From Vanilla planifolia (lineage: Eukaryota > Streptophyta > Magnoliopsida > Asparagales > Orchidaceae), in contig CM043875.1 of the NCBI GenBank assembly GCA_023846275.1, positions 8,489,958 to 8,553,957 on the forward strand: a DNA stretch of 64,000 bases, written 5' to 3'. Under the pieces are notes generated by a model. The model was not told the origin of the DNA. It worked only from the letters and a program-made list of their open reading frames with translations, and did not search any database. Numbering within the stretch: position 1 is the first letter of the stretch; each line of letters starts with the position of its first letter. A program made the position numbers and the translations under genes. Below are positions 50,201-63,966 of the stretch, piece after piece.

Positions 50201-51050
50201 CCTATTATATTACCTAATGATTATTTTCATAATATGACTTGAAGATTTCTTATTGAACTTTATAATTATCACCACTTTACATTACATGCATGTCCAGGGA
50301 GTCAAAAGCTTGAACAAAAAATAAAATTGGTTGCCTTAAAGTCTATTCATTTAATAGTTATGATACTCAAATTTTATTTCATGATGAATAGTTGTAGCTT
50401 TTATATTTCATGCATAGTGGTGACGTTTATAATTGAAAAACTTTGAATTGTAAGGGACGATTATTATAGATATTGATATATGCATATTTTATGTTATTTT
50501 TCCTATGATGTTCTTGGATATCTGGATAATATATGCATTATATGATGACATTTTAGCTTTGTGAATATGTATGAATTTTAATGATAAGCTAATAATTTTT
50601 CTTTGGTACCATGTATATGTCAACGTTTATTGATGAGTTACCCAACCTAAGGTGAACAAGTTTTTGAGTCAATTAGGTAATCAAATGATATAAGAACATG
50701 ATTTATTATGAGTGACACACAATGAGCATAATTAGATTATGAGATAATGACTCTTAATTTAAATATTAAGCCTAGGGATGAAATGTGACTAAGTATATTG
50801 ATTAATACATTAGTCTAGTTAGACTAGAGGATTAAAAAAATTTACTAAAAAGGTTAAGTATAATAAAATTGGTATGAGAGCCTAGATTAGTGTGGCTTAA
50901 GGTAAGAGTTTGGTTATCACTAAGCATATTAGGTTGAGTCCTAATACGGTGAGCAATGATAAAAAAAATAAGATTATATAAGTTAAATATAACAATATGA
51001 GTTCTAGTTCTTACCCAAAATAACTAAGTGTGATATTTTTCTTAACACTA
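50200..51050. other. Unassigned AT-rich sequence
   Basis: No recognisable gene or repeat; may include the decayed remainder of the LINE-type relic. Confidence 0.35.
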
Positions 51051-53100
51051 ATGATTAGTGTTTTTTGTTATTATATCACTTGTTTGATGATAATAAAATT
51101 ATTATATTATATTTACTAAATCTTTTTCTAAATATTGATTTTAAATCATGCAACTCAAGAGTAATTGTTTTAATCATATAAAAAGCTCGATCATGTGACT
51201 CAAGGAACTTAATGAAAATATTTAAGTGTTAATCATAATTGATATTAGGAGAAACACAAGCTCAAATAATATAATGATAAGAATATTGTTGAGCCTCTTT
51301 ATTTTAGTAATTAGATTATTAAAATCTAAAATAATTTACTTCAATTATTTGGGATTTTCTTAAAAAATATATTTCATCATGTTATATATATTATTTATCT
51401 TAAAATATTATATTTATAATTAATTATATATTATATTAAGGCTAAATCAAGTTACATTTGAAAAGAGATTAAATTGTGTAAAGTTTGTATTGGTCAAACT
51501 AGTCTTCCTTGTATAATGGACATGTTTATAATATGATTAATTAATATTTGGATTAGACTAAGCATCAGTAGTAGGAGATCCTAAGTGATATGCTTATCTT
51601 ATATTTATTACATTAATGCAATGCCCCTATCATACAATACATTGATTATATTCCTAAGAGATCTAACTCGAGATTTAATATTCTTGATTTTTATAAAATA
51701 TAATCTTACATTTCATATAAATATAATACATTCATTAGAAGGATCAGATAATAGATCAACTAAGCAATGGAAGAAATTGAAATTATACAAGTATGATAAT
51801 CATATCATACAAGTACATCACCTATTATCCTAAGTGATGTGAAGACCCAATGGGCTTCATATAATACTATGATATTCATCAGTCATACAATCCATATGTC
51901 TATTTAGAGAGACCTTAAGGCTAAGGATTTGAGCATACTAATTTTTTTGGTGTACTTATATGATAATACCTTCATACATTTATGATATGACTTCTGTACT
52001 TGGGCCTAATATTATGAATCAATCAAATATTTAATAGATTTATATTGTTGTAGAAGAAGCCACTTATCATACATATATAATACTTTATGAATAATACAAA
52101 TGAGTTTGTATTAAGACTTATCATAGTGTATAGTTATATATTGTATAATATTTTTCCAAGAGCTCAAAATTTAGAGTTTGTAACTTTGTTTTAATCATAT
52201 TATATGATATCCACATCATAGTTGTATGATCCATTATGCGTAATGAAAATAAACTAGTTAGGAATTGGTGATTCACTGGACGACGTTATCAATAGTGTAT
52301 CATATTTGTACGATCCATAGATTGTAAAATATGATAAATTTAGGATGCAAGTAATGAAAAGTTTAACTAGTTTCTTATAATTATTTGAGGGTGTTTTGGA
52401 ATTATTTTTTGAGTATTCTTAAGATTATATAAAAGACTCCAAATAATGAGCAAAAAAATTATTGCCTCACCTTCTTAGTATTTGAAAGTGATTACCGTTC
52501 AATCATCTTACACTTATAGAAAGCTTTGTAAAAAAAGCGATATAAGTTTCTCTTCATTCATCATCATATCAACCAATATTTTATTGAGTTAAGCAACATA
52601 TTACTCTTTAGTTTCTTCCTTAAGCTTTATTATATATCTTTTTGTATTACTATTGTGTGTCTCTAGTTCAATTATTCATTGGTTATAACAATTATTATAT
52701 TAAGATTTACTTGGTTAGCTTTTTCCATTATCAAGATCTTTATTTGATCTTTGTTTTATTGGCTTTTATTAAGCTATTATGTAGGCTTTAAATAAGTTGA
52801 TCTTTATGGGCTTTCATCAACTTGGTTTTATAAACTTTTATAAAGTTTATGTTATAAGATTTTATTAAGATAGTATTATAGGAGCACATGTAACTCATGT
52901 TTGTATTTTACTTTGCTTGCATTACAATATAAATAGTTTTATAAAGACTAACAATATTTTTATAAAAAAGTGTTATAATACACAACAAGATTGAGAAACT
53001 TATTAGTCTTTCATTACAAAGTTATTTGTGATTTTAAGTTAGTTTGAAAGTTATAACTTTGTATAATTTACCCTCCTAACGTATTGACATCATGCTCCCA
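51050..53100 (+). repeat. Copia-type LTR, probably solitary
   Basis: The start (CACTTGTTTGATGATAATAAAAT at about 51,081) parallels the GTTTGATAAGCACAAAAT opening of the copia LTRs at 12,944 and 18,666. The end (CCCTCCTAACGTATTGACATC, about 53,070-53,090) is followed by AGATATCACTCC, a weak match to the primer site. About 2.0 kb lies between. No partner in the same orientation was found downstream. The 82-codon frame at 51,585-51,833 is not a gene. Confidence 0.45.
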
Positions 53101-54230
53101 TAATGATTAAGATATCACTCCTAAGCTCATTGAATCGAAAATGGGTAAAAAATCAAAGAAGTAGACAAAATGATGAAAAACAATAAAAATCAATGGTGCA
53201 ACATGAAGTAGAAGAACCACATGTGGAGACACACTATAGGAGTGCTAGCTAAGTAACACATGTGGAGGCATAGTCATGCCCACAAGGAACTGGTGATCAC
53301 AATCATGTGGAGCAATGCACACATGTGCTGCACGTGCAACTCATTTGCATTCTATAGCATGTGTTCCGCACATGTGGTTGGTATGATTACCACATTATTG
53401 TAGTCAATTCTTGTATGAAAACTTGTTTTAAGGTGAGAATAGTACCCATGCATGTAGATAGCCCCACTAGTACAATCATATAGTTGGGTGACATGAGGTG
53501 TGCATACATGGACATGTTCAGAACTTGTAGAATTTTTAATTTTTTGTCAAAATCATATTTTTTTATTTTATATTTAAATATTATACCTTAACTACTATAT
53601 AAAAGGGTAAGAAAGATGCATGAAGTAATTAAGAAAAATTTGGAGTGAATTAAGAAGAATTTAAAAAAAATGGAATTTTTTTGAAAATCTAAAACTTGGG
53701 AAATTTAGAGAGCTATAAAAATAAGAAGTTAGTGAATTCAAAACGCCTTAAAGAAAATTTTCTTGAAAAATTCAATCTCCTAGTGACAAAAATAATATTC
53801 TTTTTCTCCTTCTTCCATTGCTCCTCACCATTATCATGCTTCTACTCCATTGTTGCTATTCTGAAGAAAAGTCTACTAATGATGACTCGTGGCAAGAACT
53901 TGTATACAATTCATATAATTTTTTGTATCAAATCACTTTGATTTGATGTCGATAGCAAGTGCAAAGAAGAAGATAGTTGAACAATAAACTATGAATGGTA
54001 AATTAAAAGGTTGAAAAGATTTCAATCAAAGTGACTTTGCCAATTATTTCACCATTCAGGTTAAAGACACAATAAGTTCTATTAACCCAACAAATGTAAG
54101 TGTTGATAAAGGTAGTACTAAAATCCAAATTCTTTTTTATAATAATTGTAAAAAATTTCTTCAAATAAAAATACTCTTAATTAGAGGAATTCTAAATTAA
54201 GTAGTAATCTCAAAATAATTAGAGATAAAG
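53100..54230. other. Unassigned; contains a CACATGTG cluster
   Basis: May begin as leader or interior of the copia unit whose LTR ends near 53,100. 53,217-53,378 carries repeated CACATGTG palindromes. The 81-codon frame at 53,696-53,941 matches nothing. Confidence 0.35.
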
Positions 54231-55420
54231 ATGAGAGTAATATCAATCTCATTTTTTTAATGTACAAGAATTGATAGCATCCTTTTATGGTAGATGATAT
54301 ACTTGATTTACTAAATTATGATGGTACAATAGATGGAGAGAAATTAGATGCCTATTTGGAGCTACTAAAGACATTTATCCTTATACGATTATTAAAAATG
54401 ACGAGTAACATGTTAACCTAGTGGAATGTTCACCTAATCAATGATAGTTACATAAATCACTTTTGAGTCAATTTAAGAAATTAATCTGAGGAGAATTTTA
54501 TCCCATAGGTTACATGAAAGAAATATGAAAAAAGTAGTATAGCCTACGACATTGATAAGGATAAATGGTGCAAAAATATATTACAAAATGTGAATGACAA
54601 ATCACGAGTTTAGAAATAAATTTTAAAGAGATATAGATTTTGACAAAGTATAATACAGGTATGAATTATCTTATTATTATTGAATTATCTTTTTTTATTC
54701 TTGAATCTTTAAATTAAACCAATATATGCACCATGGCTTTTAAAATGAAGAATAAATGTAACGAAAAAAAACAAAAAAGACAAAATATGAAGAGGTCGGA
54801 TTTTAAGTTAAAAAATTGGTGACAAAATGAAAAACATTCTAAAACAAAATATATTATGACTATAACTAGTAACATTCCTTCTACCAATAAAAATCAAAAG
54901 ATTGTGTTCATTGTAATAAGGTTGGACACATGACAAAAATGTAAAAAATTGCATCTATAACTATTTCAAAAAAGTTCAAAAAAAACAAAGTACTTATACA
55001 ATAGTGATAAAAATGTACTTTAAACTCTTTTTTAAATTGATGAAAACTTCTCTTATGATGAGTTTAAAGGATATCTCTAATGAAGTAAAACCAAGAGAAC
55101 TCTTCATCATTCGAATTTAAGTGAAAAAAGAGCTTATCAGTGTTATGATTGACCCTTGAAGTAAGAAAAATCTTGTATTAAAAATTCTAGCAAAAAGCTA
55201 AGTTAGAAACTATACCACATACAAGACCTTATTTCGTGTAGTTGATTTATAAAGATTAACTAGATAGTATAGCATAAAGGTTCGAGAGTCATGCCCAAAC
55301 TCGATATTATCATAACCTGCTATAATTTTGAATTACCTTGGAAGGTTTAAGTGCTTGGGTTACTTAGAACTAGATTTGTTAATTTACTTTTTGCAATAAC
55401 TCATTGGAAGGAGATTTTTA
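54230..55420 (+). mobile_element. Ty3/gypsy gag-protease fragment
   Basis: Plus strand: a gag-like opening at about 54,300-54,370 (LDLLNYDGTIDGEKLDAYLE) resembles a gag family widespread in plant gypsy elements. A CX2CX4H zinc-knuckle-like site lies at about 54,905-54,945, and protease-like sequence at about 55,085-55,400. No RT or integrase follows. It is broken with several breaks, and belongs to a different family from elements A-D. Confidence 0.55.
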
Positions 55421-55840
55421 AAGATGTAATCAAGGTAAAATGATTTTTAAAAAAAGTTTTCGAATCTTATATTTTTCATGATTATTAATTTAAATCAAGA
55501 ACTTTGTGATGATGAAATTTAATTTTTGTGCTTTGTAAAAATGATTTCAATTAATTTTAACAACAAAAAATATCTAAAATTCAATTAAAAAGAGATCTTT
55601 TAGTAATCTATGACTCTAACAAAGACAATCTTCATGACATATGATATTTACTCTTCTTTAAATTTTCTTTTGAACATAAACATTAGCTATCTAAATTTTA
55701 AAAATTTACTCAACCAAATTCAATAGAAATGCTTAGCATTTGTTATCATCAAACAAAATATCACAGCTATGGGTTAACAACACAACAAATGTAAGAGAAA
55801 ATTTCTAGTTAGCTTGATGAATGAAGAAAGAAGGCTTGTT
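55420..55840. other. Unassigned AT-rich sequence
   Basis: No gene or repeat recognised. Confidence 0.35.
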
Positions 55841-56760
55841 GGAATGAGACCAATGGATGTAACTATGACTTTGCTCTCCTCTTCTCTTAGTAATGATGAT
55901 CCCAATGTATAACTTTCACAAGAAATAAGCAGATTGAGCATCAACCCTTTCTCTTTAGTTTAGATCCATTTATATAAGCCTTAGAATCTTCTCAAATGAC
56001 TATCAACTATTCACAATGGATATATTAATTTTTCTTAAAGAAATAATCAAAATAATCATTTTGTAGGATGCAATGGATCATACTTTTATAATGAATGCAT
56101 CATACTCGTACAAGTAATACAAATCTTTCAAGTGCAATTTTTTTAAACTCAAGAATTTTTTTTGCGACGCATGACTATACACTACGATCAGTATTACAAC
56201 TTAGCTCAAATCATAAAAGATTGCACTTGTATGATAAGTAGATCATACTCATACAATGCAACTCTACTCACTAACTATCTTAAGTCCCAAACTATGCTTT
56301 CTAAGAAAAATGGTATTATATTGATACAATAGAATTTAAGCCTCTAACAACCTCAGTCCTTAGCTATTAATATAATGAAAGTTGAATTATACATGTATGA
56401 TAATACAAAATACAATTTTTACTAACATCATTTGATTCCATCACAAGTTAGATTCTACTAAAGTATTGGTCATACAAATGTGATTAGGTATATCATACTA
56501 TATGACACTCAATAACTTTAAACCACAACAATCACCTCTTATGAAAATGATTAGTGCACTTATACAATAAATGTATTGCACATACAAAACCAGTACATCT
56601 AGTCAACTTAACCTATGATTGCTCATGAACAACTCTCTACTCAATCTAAAGATCAATTAATATTATTATAGGATAAATTCATCGTACAATACACTTAATA
56701 CAAATAGTGCATTCCTCATTCACTTTATTCATTTTTTAATTCTAACTTGATTATGTAATA
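55840..56760 (-). repeat. Copia LTR-like fragment, opposite orientation
   Basis: Its reverse complement has the ATCATACAAGTGCAAT/TAGTATGAT style of the copia LTRs and a TATATAAATGGATC string near 55,970 that could be the LTR TATA region. It is a related piece in the orientation opposite to 51,050-53,100; no clean ends. Confidence 0.35.
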
Positions 56761-56886
56761 ATAACTAATGGAGTATATAATAAAAAATATATACAAAAAA
56801 AAATCTTCATAAGTGAAAATATATTTATAATTATTTAAACACTCATATTCAAATCTTATAGAATCTTAATATAATATCTCAAATTT

Positions 56887-59135
56887 TGAAATATTATAAT
56901 AAAATTTCTTGAATTTTGTAACATGTAATTAATATTATAGGTACAAGATATATGCTAAATAACATATTTAAATGAGATTTGTAAAATATGTCGTAATATG
57001 TGCCATTGAAAAATATTTTAAAATTTTATAATAATAATATTTTTGGATAGATATTTTTGAGAATAATTTAACGATATTCATTTCATGTTAATCAGAGTCC
57101 ATCTCAAATTTTTATGAATTTTTTATGTTACTATATAATTAATACAATATTATAATTAAATATTTAAATATAAATAAATATAAAGTAACTTAACAATTAA
57201 ATAATATTATAATTAAATATAAAACCTAAACCTAAGTGGCAAAATTTGGAAAAAAAAAATCTCAAAACCTTCTCCTTCCAATCATCGATGACCACAAGCC
57301 TAAAATCTTCATCTATTTTGCACAAGAAGCATAGCAAAATTTGAAAAACCATTCATTCAAGGAAGGTAAGCATCTCTCTTCAATGAATTCTCCATTGCAA
57401 CCCTTGTTATGAGAGATTTCACCATCTAAACAAAAATCAAGAGCTACGACCAAAATTTCAATTTTTTCATGCACGAAAAACAATGAATTGAAGGTGAAAT
57501 TTTAATTTCTTAGAAGATTAATCATTCATCTATGTTAATTTAAGAAATTTAGATTTGTCCTAATTAGGTGTAGTTGCTCGACATCATAGTAGAAATTGAG
57601 TTATATGTGTTTATTTCTATTGGCAATAAATTGGTATTATGAAATTTGTGACAAGAATTACTTTTAGTGAAATTTAAAAAATTAAAATTCCTAACAATAA
57701 GCAAAAAAATACAAAAGAAAAGTCAAGATTGAAAGAACAAATTAATTCAAGAAGTAGATCATCAACATATAGATCAGGTAGGTAAATTGATTAACTATAA
57801 TGGAAGTATACTTATTTATTTATATTTCTTGAGCATGCTAAAATAAAGTGATATTTCTTGTTTATAATCATGATATTAAACCTATTCATACATTTAAATT
57901 TGAATAATAAGATCTGCATAATTTATTATTGATAAATAAGTAAGATTCAAATGTGAATGAAAATAAAAAAAATAAATATGCTAAGAACTAAGATATTTAT
58001 TATTATTTATGTGATATGGTGTATGAGAATGTCACATTGAATAAAAATAATAAAATAATAAGGAATATATTTTTTACGATATTATCTCTTGGCTTGGGTG
58101 TGGTTTTTAAAACTATACTGATGATAATTGATATAATGTCAAACAATTAATATGTTTATGGGCAAAAGCCTACCCATTGGCTATAGTCTAATGGGTATTG
58201 AGATTGATATGATATGATAACTCATTGGATATAATCTGATAGGCATTAATATAAACATGATATGATAAGTCATTATATATAGTCTAATAAGTATTAATAT
58301 GAATATGATGTGGTAATCCATTAGATATAGTCTTATGGATATTAATATAAACATGATATGATAATCCATTTGATATAATCTGATAGATATTGATATGAAC
58401 ATGATATGATGTGTGAGTAAAGATATAATAAAAAAATAATGCCCAAATATAATTAAAGCATAAAGTGAGAATAAGAAAATTAAATAAATAAATACAAATA
58501 TATTTAAGTCATTTATTTATTATAATTATTTTAATTTAATATGGATGTTTTTTCCTTACTCATGTCATTTATTATTTGGTTATAGCTTTTTTGTTCTTTA
58601 CATTATTGCATTATATCGCTTTGTTATTTACGATTTATCCACTGAGCTTTTTGAAGCTCATTCCTTATATATTACAGGCCAACCAAGTTTATAATATCGA
58701 GATGACAACTCTAATAGGATTGATGATTCAGGTATGTAATATGTACTTGAAGAATCTATTATATGATTGTGATATATTTGGATTTTATTACTAATTGATG
58801 TTATTGCATTATTGTAGTTATGATATTTAGCTTTTATATTTTATGGATTGTTATTGATTTTGTATATTTGGTTAACAAAATATATGGTATGAATGTGGGT
58901 TTTGGTTTTATATTTAATGTTGATTGTATATTTTATTATTTTGTGATATAATTAACAATACATATATGATAATAAGTGTTGTATATGAAAATTGGAGAAT
59001 TTATAAATAAGACTTTGCTTGTTTGTTTTCTAGATTTAAAAACAATTTCATTGATTTTAAATATTATGAAAAAATTATGCTAAAAATTTGTCTCATTCGA
59101 CACTCCCTACTTATAGGGTTAAGTGGGGAGTGACA
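56887..59135 (+). repeat. 5' LTR of element D
   Basis: 2,249 bases starting TGAAATATTATAATAA (the same string opens the 3' LTR at 63,664) and ending GGGTTAAGTGGGGAGTGACA, followed by the primer site. It contains a 48-bp minisatellite at 58,165-58,412. The 72-codon frame at 58,576-58,794 is not regarded as a gene. Confidence 0.8.
58165..58412. repeat. 48-bp tandem repeat (about five copies) in the LTR of element D
   Basis: Units beginning TGATATGATAA follow each other every 48 bases from about 58,211, with a partial unit before them. Because 48 is a multiple of three, the minus strand stays open for 73 codons (58,181-58,402) and reads as a 16-residue periodic Ile/Tyr-rich peptide. That frame is a by-product of the array. 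Confidence 0.85.
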
Positions 59136-59138
59136 AGT

Positions 59139-59150
59139 TGGTATTGAAGC
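59139..59150 (+). other. Primer-binding site of element D
   Basis: TGGTATTGAAGC matches 9 of 12 bases of the initiator-Met tRNA primer site TGGTATCAGAGC, three bases after the LTR. Confidence 0.8.
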
Positions 59151-62100
59151 AGTTGAGGAAATAAACGTTTCTAAGGATATAATATTTGGATGATTAATAT
59201 ATATGTATTTGTAGGATGTTGAATCATTGTAAAGTGATATTTAAGGATTGATGCAAGGGTTTAAAACTAGAATTAAGTCATAAGGTTTTGGATATATTAA
59301 AAATATGTGAGTGAGGACACTTTCATGAGATGTACATGTGTGTGATTTTAATATATCATTATATTCATGTATGCTTATTAAAGTAAAAGTGTAAACTAAT
59401 TATATATCACAAATTAATTAGTACATATTCAAATTTTTATGTGAATTTTGGAAAGCTAAAGAAGAATAACAGTCTAAAAGAAGTGATTTAGTACTATGAG
59501 GAGAAAACTAAAGAGAAGACCTTATGAATAGACTAATAACAAAAATGAATTAGTTTAGATGTTAGCTTTTCTTTTACAATCCATTGGAGGTGGTGGCCAT
59601 ATTGTAGGGCCATCAATGGACAGGATAGTTGAGCAATTCTATTAGATGCATCCTCCACATTTTTTAAGTAATTCAAATCCTATAATGATAAAGAACTGGT
59701 TAGGCAAATGAAAAAAGTATTTGATGGTATGACATGTCCTGAAGACAAGAAAGTTCTTTTAACAATAATGGTTTTGGATGACATAGTTGGTTCATGGTGG
59801 AAAGCTAAACATAGACTTGTATTTAAAAGTCATTCCACTAGAGATATTACATGGGAGAAATTTGCTAAGACATTTGAAAAATGGTATGTTTCTTTGGTTG
59901 TTAAAGAGAAGATGCAGGATGAGTTATCTCAACTAACTCAAAATGGTTTATCAATGGTAGATTATAAGTGCAAATTTACAATTTTGTCCTGATGTGCTCC
60001 AAATATGGTTAGCCCCAAAGAACTAAACTGCCATATGTTTTGCAAGGGCTTAAAGGAATCTATTAGTGTCACGTTGCTAACATTAAGGACTACTGATTAT
60101 GAAGACTTAATAGAAAATGTTAAGTTATTAAAGTAAGAATTATTAGAGATTGAGGCTATAAGAGAGGTAGGTGATAAGAGAAGTGGATTTAAAATATTCA
60201 GAGGTGGCCCTCCATTCAAGAAAGGATCTTTCAATAGTAGCAATAGCGATAGTTATGGAAGAAGAACTTTTGGCAATGGAGATTCAAGAGTAGGATCTAG
60301 CAATGGTTCTGGTGTAAGAATAAGTGGTATTCCTTAATGTAAAATTTGTGGTTGCTTGTATCGAGGTGAGTGTTGATATTTACAAAAAGTTCATGTAAAA
60401 TGTTACACTTGTAGGGAAGTTGGACACAGCCAAATGTTTCCCTCATATAAGATTAGAAATAATAATAACACTTGCATCTCAAGGATATAGCAGTAGCATC
60501 ATAGCTAAGAGCAAAGATGCAGTATCTACTTTAATATCCTGAGGTTCATGTAGAGCACAACATTTGGCAGAGGTGGACAACCACGACCTTATGCTATCAC
60601 TCGACGAGAAGTACCAAGGTCCACTGATATGATTACAGGTACCTTATTTCTACAGAGTTTACCAATTATTATTTTATTTGATTATGGATTTTCATAATCT
60701 TTTATATCACTATGCATGACAAGAAAATTAAATATATAATTTTAGAAATCAGAACATTTTTTACTAATTAAATTATCTGATGAGAGTAAAATTAGAGTAG
60801 AACTCTTCATCTAAGAACAAACAAAAATAGAGAGAAGAAAACTTCTTATGTAATTAATCATGTTATCGATTATAAAATTTGATATTATCTAGGGTTATCA
60901 CCTGAAAAAGAATTAGAATTTGAAATTCAATTAATTCCTAAAGTTGAAACAATTTCCAAAGCTCCTTATGAAATAGCTTCAATTGAGTTAGAGGTTGTCA
61001 AAGTACAAATACAAGAACTATTAAAAAAACTATTTTATAAGACCTAATGTATCTTCATGAGGAGCTCTAATATTTTTTGTGAAAAAGAAAGATAAAAGCT
61101 TACAAATGTATATTGACTATTGAGAACTTAATAGAATCACTATAAAGAATAAATATCCTTTATTAAGGATAAAAGGTTTATTTGATTAACTTCAAGGTGC
61201 AAGTCTTTTCAAAGATAAACTTAGAGATCAAGATACTATTAATTGAGAATTAAAAGAAAGGATATTCCAAAGATTGCATTTAGATAGTACTACCCTTTTA
61301 GTTAACTAATACACCTACAGCATTTATGAACATGATGAATGGAGTGCTTAAAAAATATTTGGATAAGTTTGTTATAGTATTTATTAATGATTTTCTAGTT
61401 TATTCAAAAACTGAAGAAGAACATGTTACTCATTTATATGTGATACTACAAATATTGAGAGATCATCAATTTTATGCAAAATTCTCGAAATATAATTTTT
61501 GGTTATCTAACATAGTGTTCACTAAACATGTAGTTAGTTCAAAAGGTATTTCAATAAACCCCTATAAGATTTCCACAATTATGGATTGGCCTAAACAAAT
61601 TATAGTGATAAAAATTTGAAGTTTTTTTGGAAATGATTGGATATTTTAGAAAGTTTGTGAAAGGATTTTCTTATATAATTTTTTCTTTAACATGTTTTAA
61701 CTCAAAAAGCAATAAAGTTTGACTTTGACTCTACATGTTAACAAAGTTTTCAAATTTTAAAAAAATATGTTGACTGCAGCTCCAATGTTAATGTTGTGAG
61801 AATGATCAAAGAGATATCAAATTTTTAGTGATGTATTTTATTAAGGTTTGGGTTGTGTGTTAATACAATTTGTAGAAGTTATTGCATATACATCCCGTTA
61901 ATTAAAAATCCACAAAATAAAATATCTAGTGCATGACTTAGAGTTAGCAACGATTGTCTTTGCTTTGAAAATTTAGAAACTTTACCTTTATAAGGTTAAA
62001 TATGAAGTATTTATAGATCATCAAAGTTTGAAATACATCATTACTCAAAAAACACTAAAGTTGAGACAAAGAAGGTGATTAAAATTTATTAAAGATTATG

Positions 62101-63663
62101 ATTTAAAAATTATTTATCTAGGAAAAACAAATATAATGGCTAATGTTTTAAGCAAGAAAGCAAGTATTAATATGATAATAATAAAAAAAGATAAAAAATA
62201 ATTAATTTTTGAATTTAATAAGCTACAATTAGAAGTAAAGGTATGAAAAAATATGATAATATTATTTCACTTATTATTAGGACCTGATTGATTAGAATCA
62301 ATAAAGAAAGACAAAAAAAAAAGATTTAGAACTACAAAAGGTGATTTAGAAAATTAAAGAAAGATGGATCTCTAATTTTAACTTTGATGAAAATAAAATA
62401 TTAAAGTTTTAAAATGGATTGTGTATTCCTTATTACCAACAAATATAAAAAATATTATTAAAGGAAGCACATAATTCTCGATATTTTATACATCTATGAG
62501 AGAATAAAATGTATCAGGAATGAAGGAGATATTGATGGCCTGGTTTAAAAAGAGATTATCAAAGTGAGTTAAAAAAATGTTTAATATGTTAAGTGGATTG
62601 AAAAAAATCAAAAGCCTAATGGATTACTACAACTGTTACCCATCCCCGAATGAAAGTAGAAAGAGATTGTAATGGATTTTTTCATAGGAATATCTAGACC
62701 ACCCTCTAAACATGATTCTATATGGGTTATAGTTGACAGATTAACTAAAACAATTCCTTTCTTGGTGATAAAAGAAATATATGTAACAAAAAAATTGGCA
62801 AAATGCTATTTAGAGTAGATAGTAAAACTACATGATATACCAAAAGTAATTATCTCTGATCAAAATCTAAAATTTACATCACATTTTTAGAGATCTATCC
62901 ATAAGGCTTTTGGCACTCAATTGTGACTTAGTATTGTATTTCATCCTTAAACAGATGGACAAACAAAAAGAATTAGAAAAAAGATTAGAAAATCTATTAC
63001 ACCTATGTGTATTTGATTTTAAGGTGATTGGATAACTTATTTACCATTAATAGGATTTTTTTTATTATAATAATTATCAATCTAGCATTGACATAACATC
63101 TTATAAAGCCTTATATTAAAAGAAATATTAATTATTCATTAAAGACTTAAAGAAGTATAAGTAGACAAAAGAAGTACTTTGATGCAAGATACAAAAATAT
63201 AAAATGTGAATAAGAGGATCACTTGTTTTTAAAGGTAAGCCTAATGAGATGTGTAAAATATTTTGATAAGCTCAAAAAGCTTAAGCCCAAATTTATAAAA
63301 CTTTTTCAAATCTTGGAAAGAATGAGACAAATGGCTTATCGATTAATATTGCCACCATAATTGGTTAGTGTTCCTAATATATTTCATGTTTCATCCCTAT
63401 GAAATTATATTTTAGATCTCTCGCATATTATAAGCTATGATGTGAAAAATATTACAATCCAGCAAGATATGACAAGAAAATTCTTATATAAATTTTAGAT
63501 CATCTTAAAAAGATATTGAGAAACAAAGTAATTCCAACGGTTAAAGTGCTTTGAAAATACTATATTAGATTTAAAAGCAACGCGGGAGATAGAAGTAGAC
63601 ATTATAACAAAATATCCATAACTATTTTAAATTTTATGATGAATTTTTTTAAGGTAAAAATTA
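59151..63663 (+). mobile_element. Interior of element D: gag-protease-RT-RNase H-integrase-chromodomain remains
   Basis: Gag-like sequence at about 59,690-60,160 includes a 94-codon readable stretch (59,708-59,992) with the WW...F motif region of gypsy capsid. A CX2CX4H zinc-knuckle-like site lies at about 60,390-60,440, protease-like sequence at about 60,640-60,760, and RT at about 60,890-61,650, of which 61,326-61,619 is still readable, including the fingers-to-palm transition. RNase H follows at about 61,700-62,150, integrase at about 62,250-63,400, and the chromodomain-type tail to about 63,640. A purine-rich tract before the 3' LTR is only weakly kept. Broken with many breaks. Confidence 0.8.
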
Positions 63664-63966
63664 TGAAATATTATAATAATTTTTTTTATTTTGTAACATA
63701 TACTTAATATGTTAAATATTATTATCTCATTAATTTAATATTATGAACATGAGATTTATGTTAAATAACATAGCTAAATGATATTGACAACATGTCTCAT
63801 AATATGTGCCAAAAAAGTATTTAAAAAATTTATAATAAAAATATTTTTTAATAGATCTTTTTAAAACGAATTTAATAACATTCATTTCATATTAATCGGA
63901 GAGCATTTAAAATTGTTACAAATTTTTGAAATTATTATATAATTAACTAATATATTATAATTAGAC

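Noticed and set aside
58181-58402. 73-codon frame with 16-residue repeats, looking like a repeat protein
   Set aside because: The periodicity comes from the 48-bp minisatellite, which stays in frame by arithmetic.
58165-58412. CRISPR-like array
   Set aside because: Units are directly adjacent and diverged throughout, without unique spacers, in a plant LTR.
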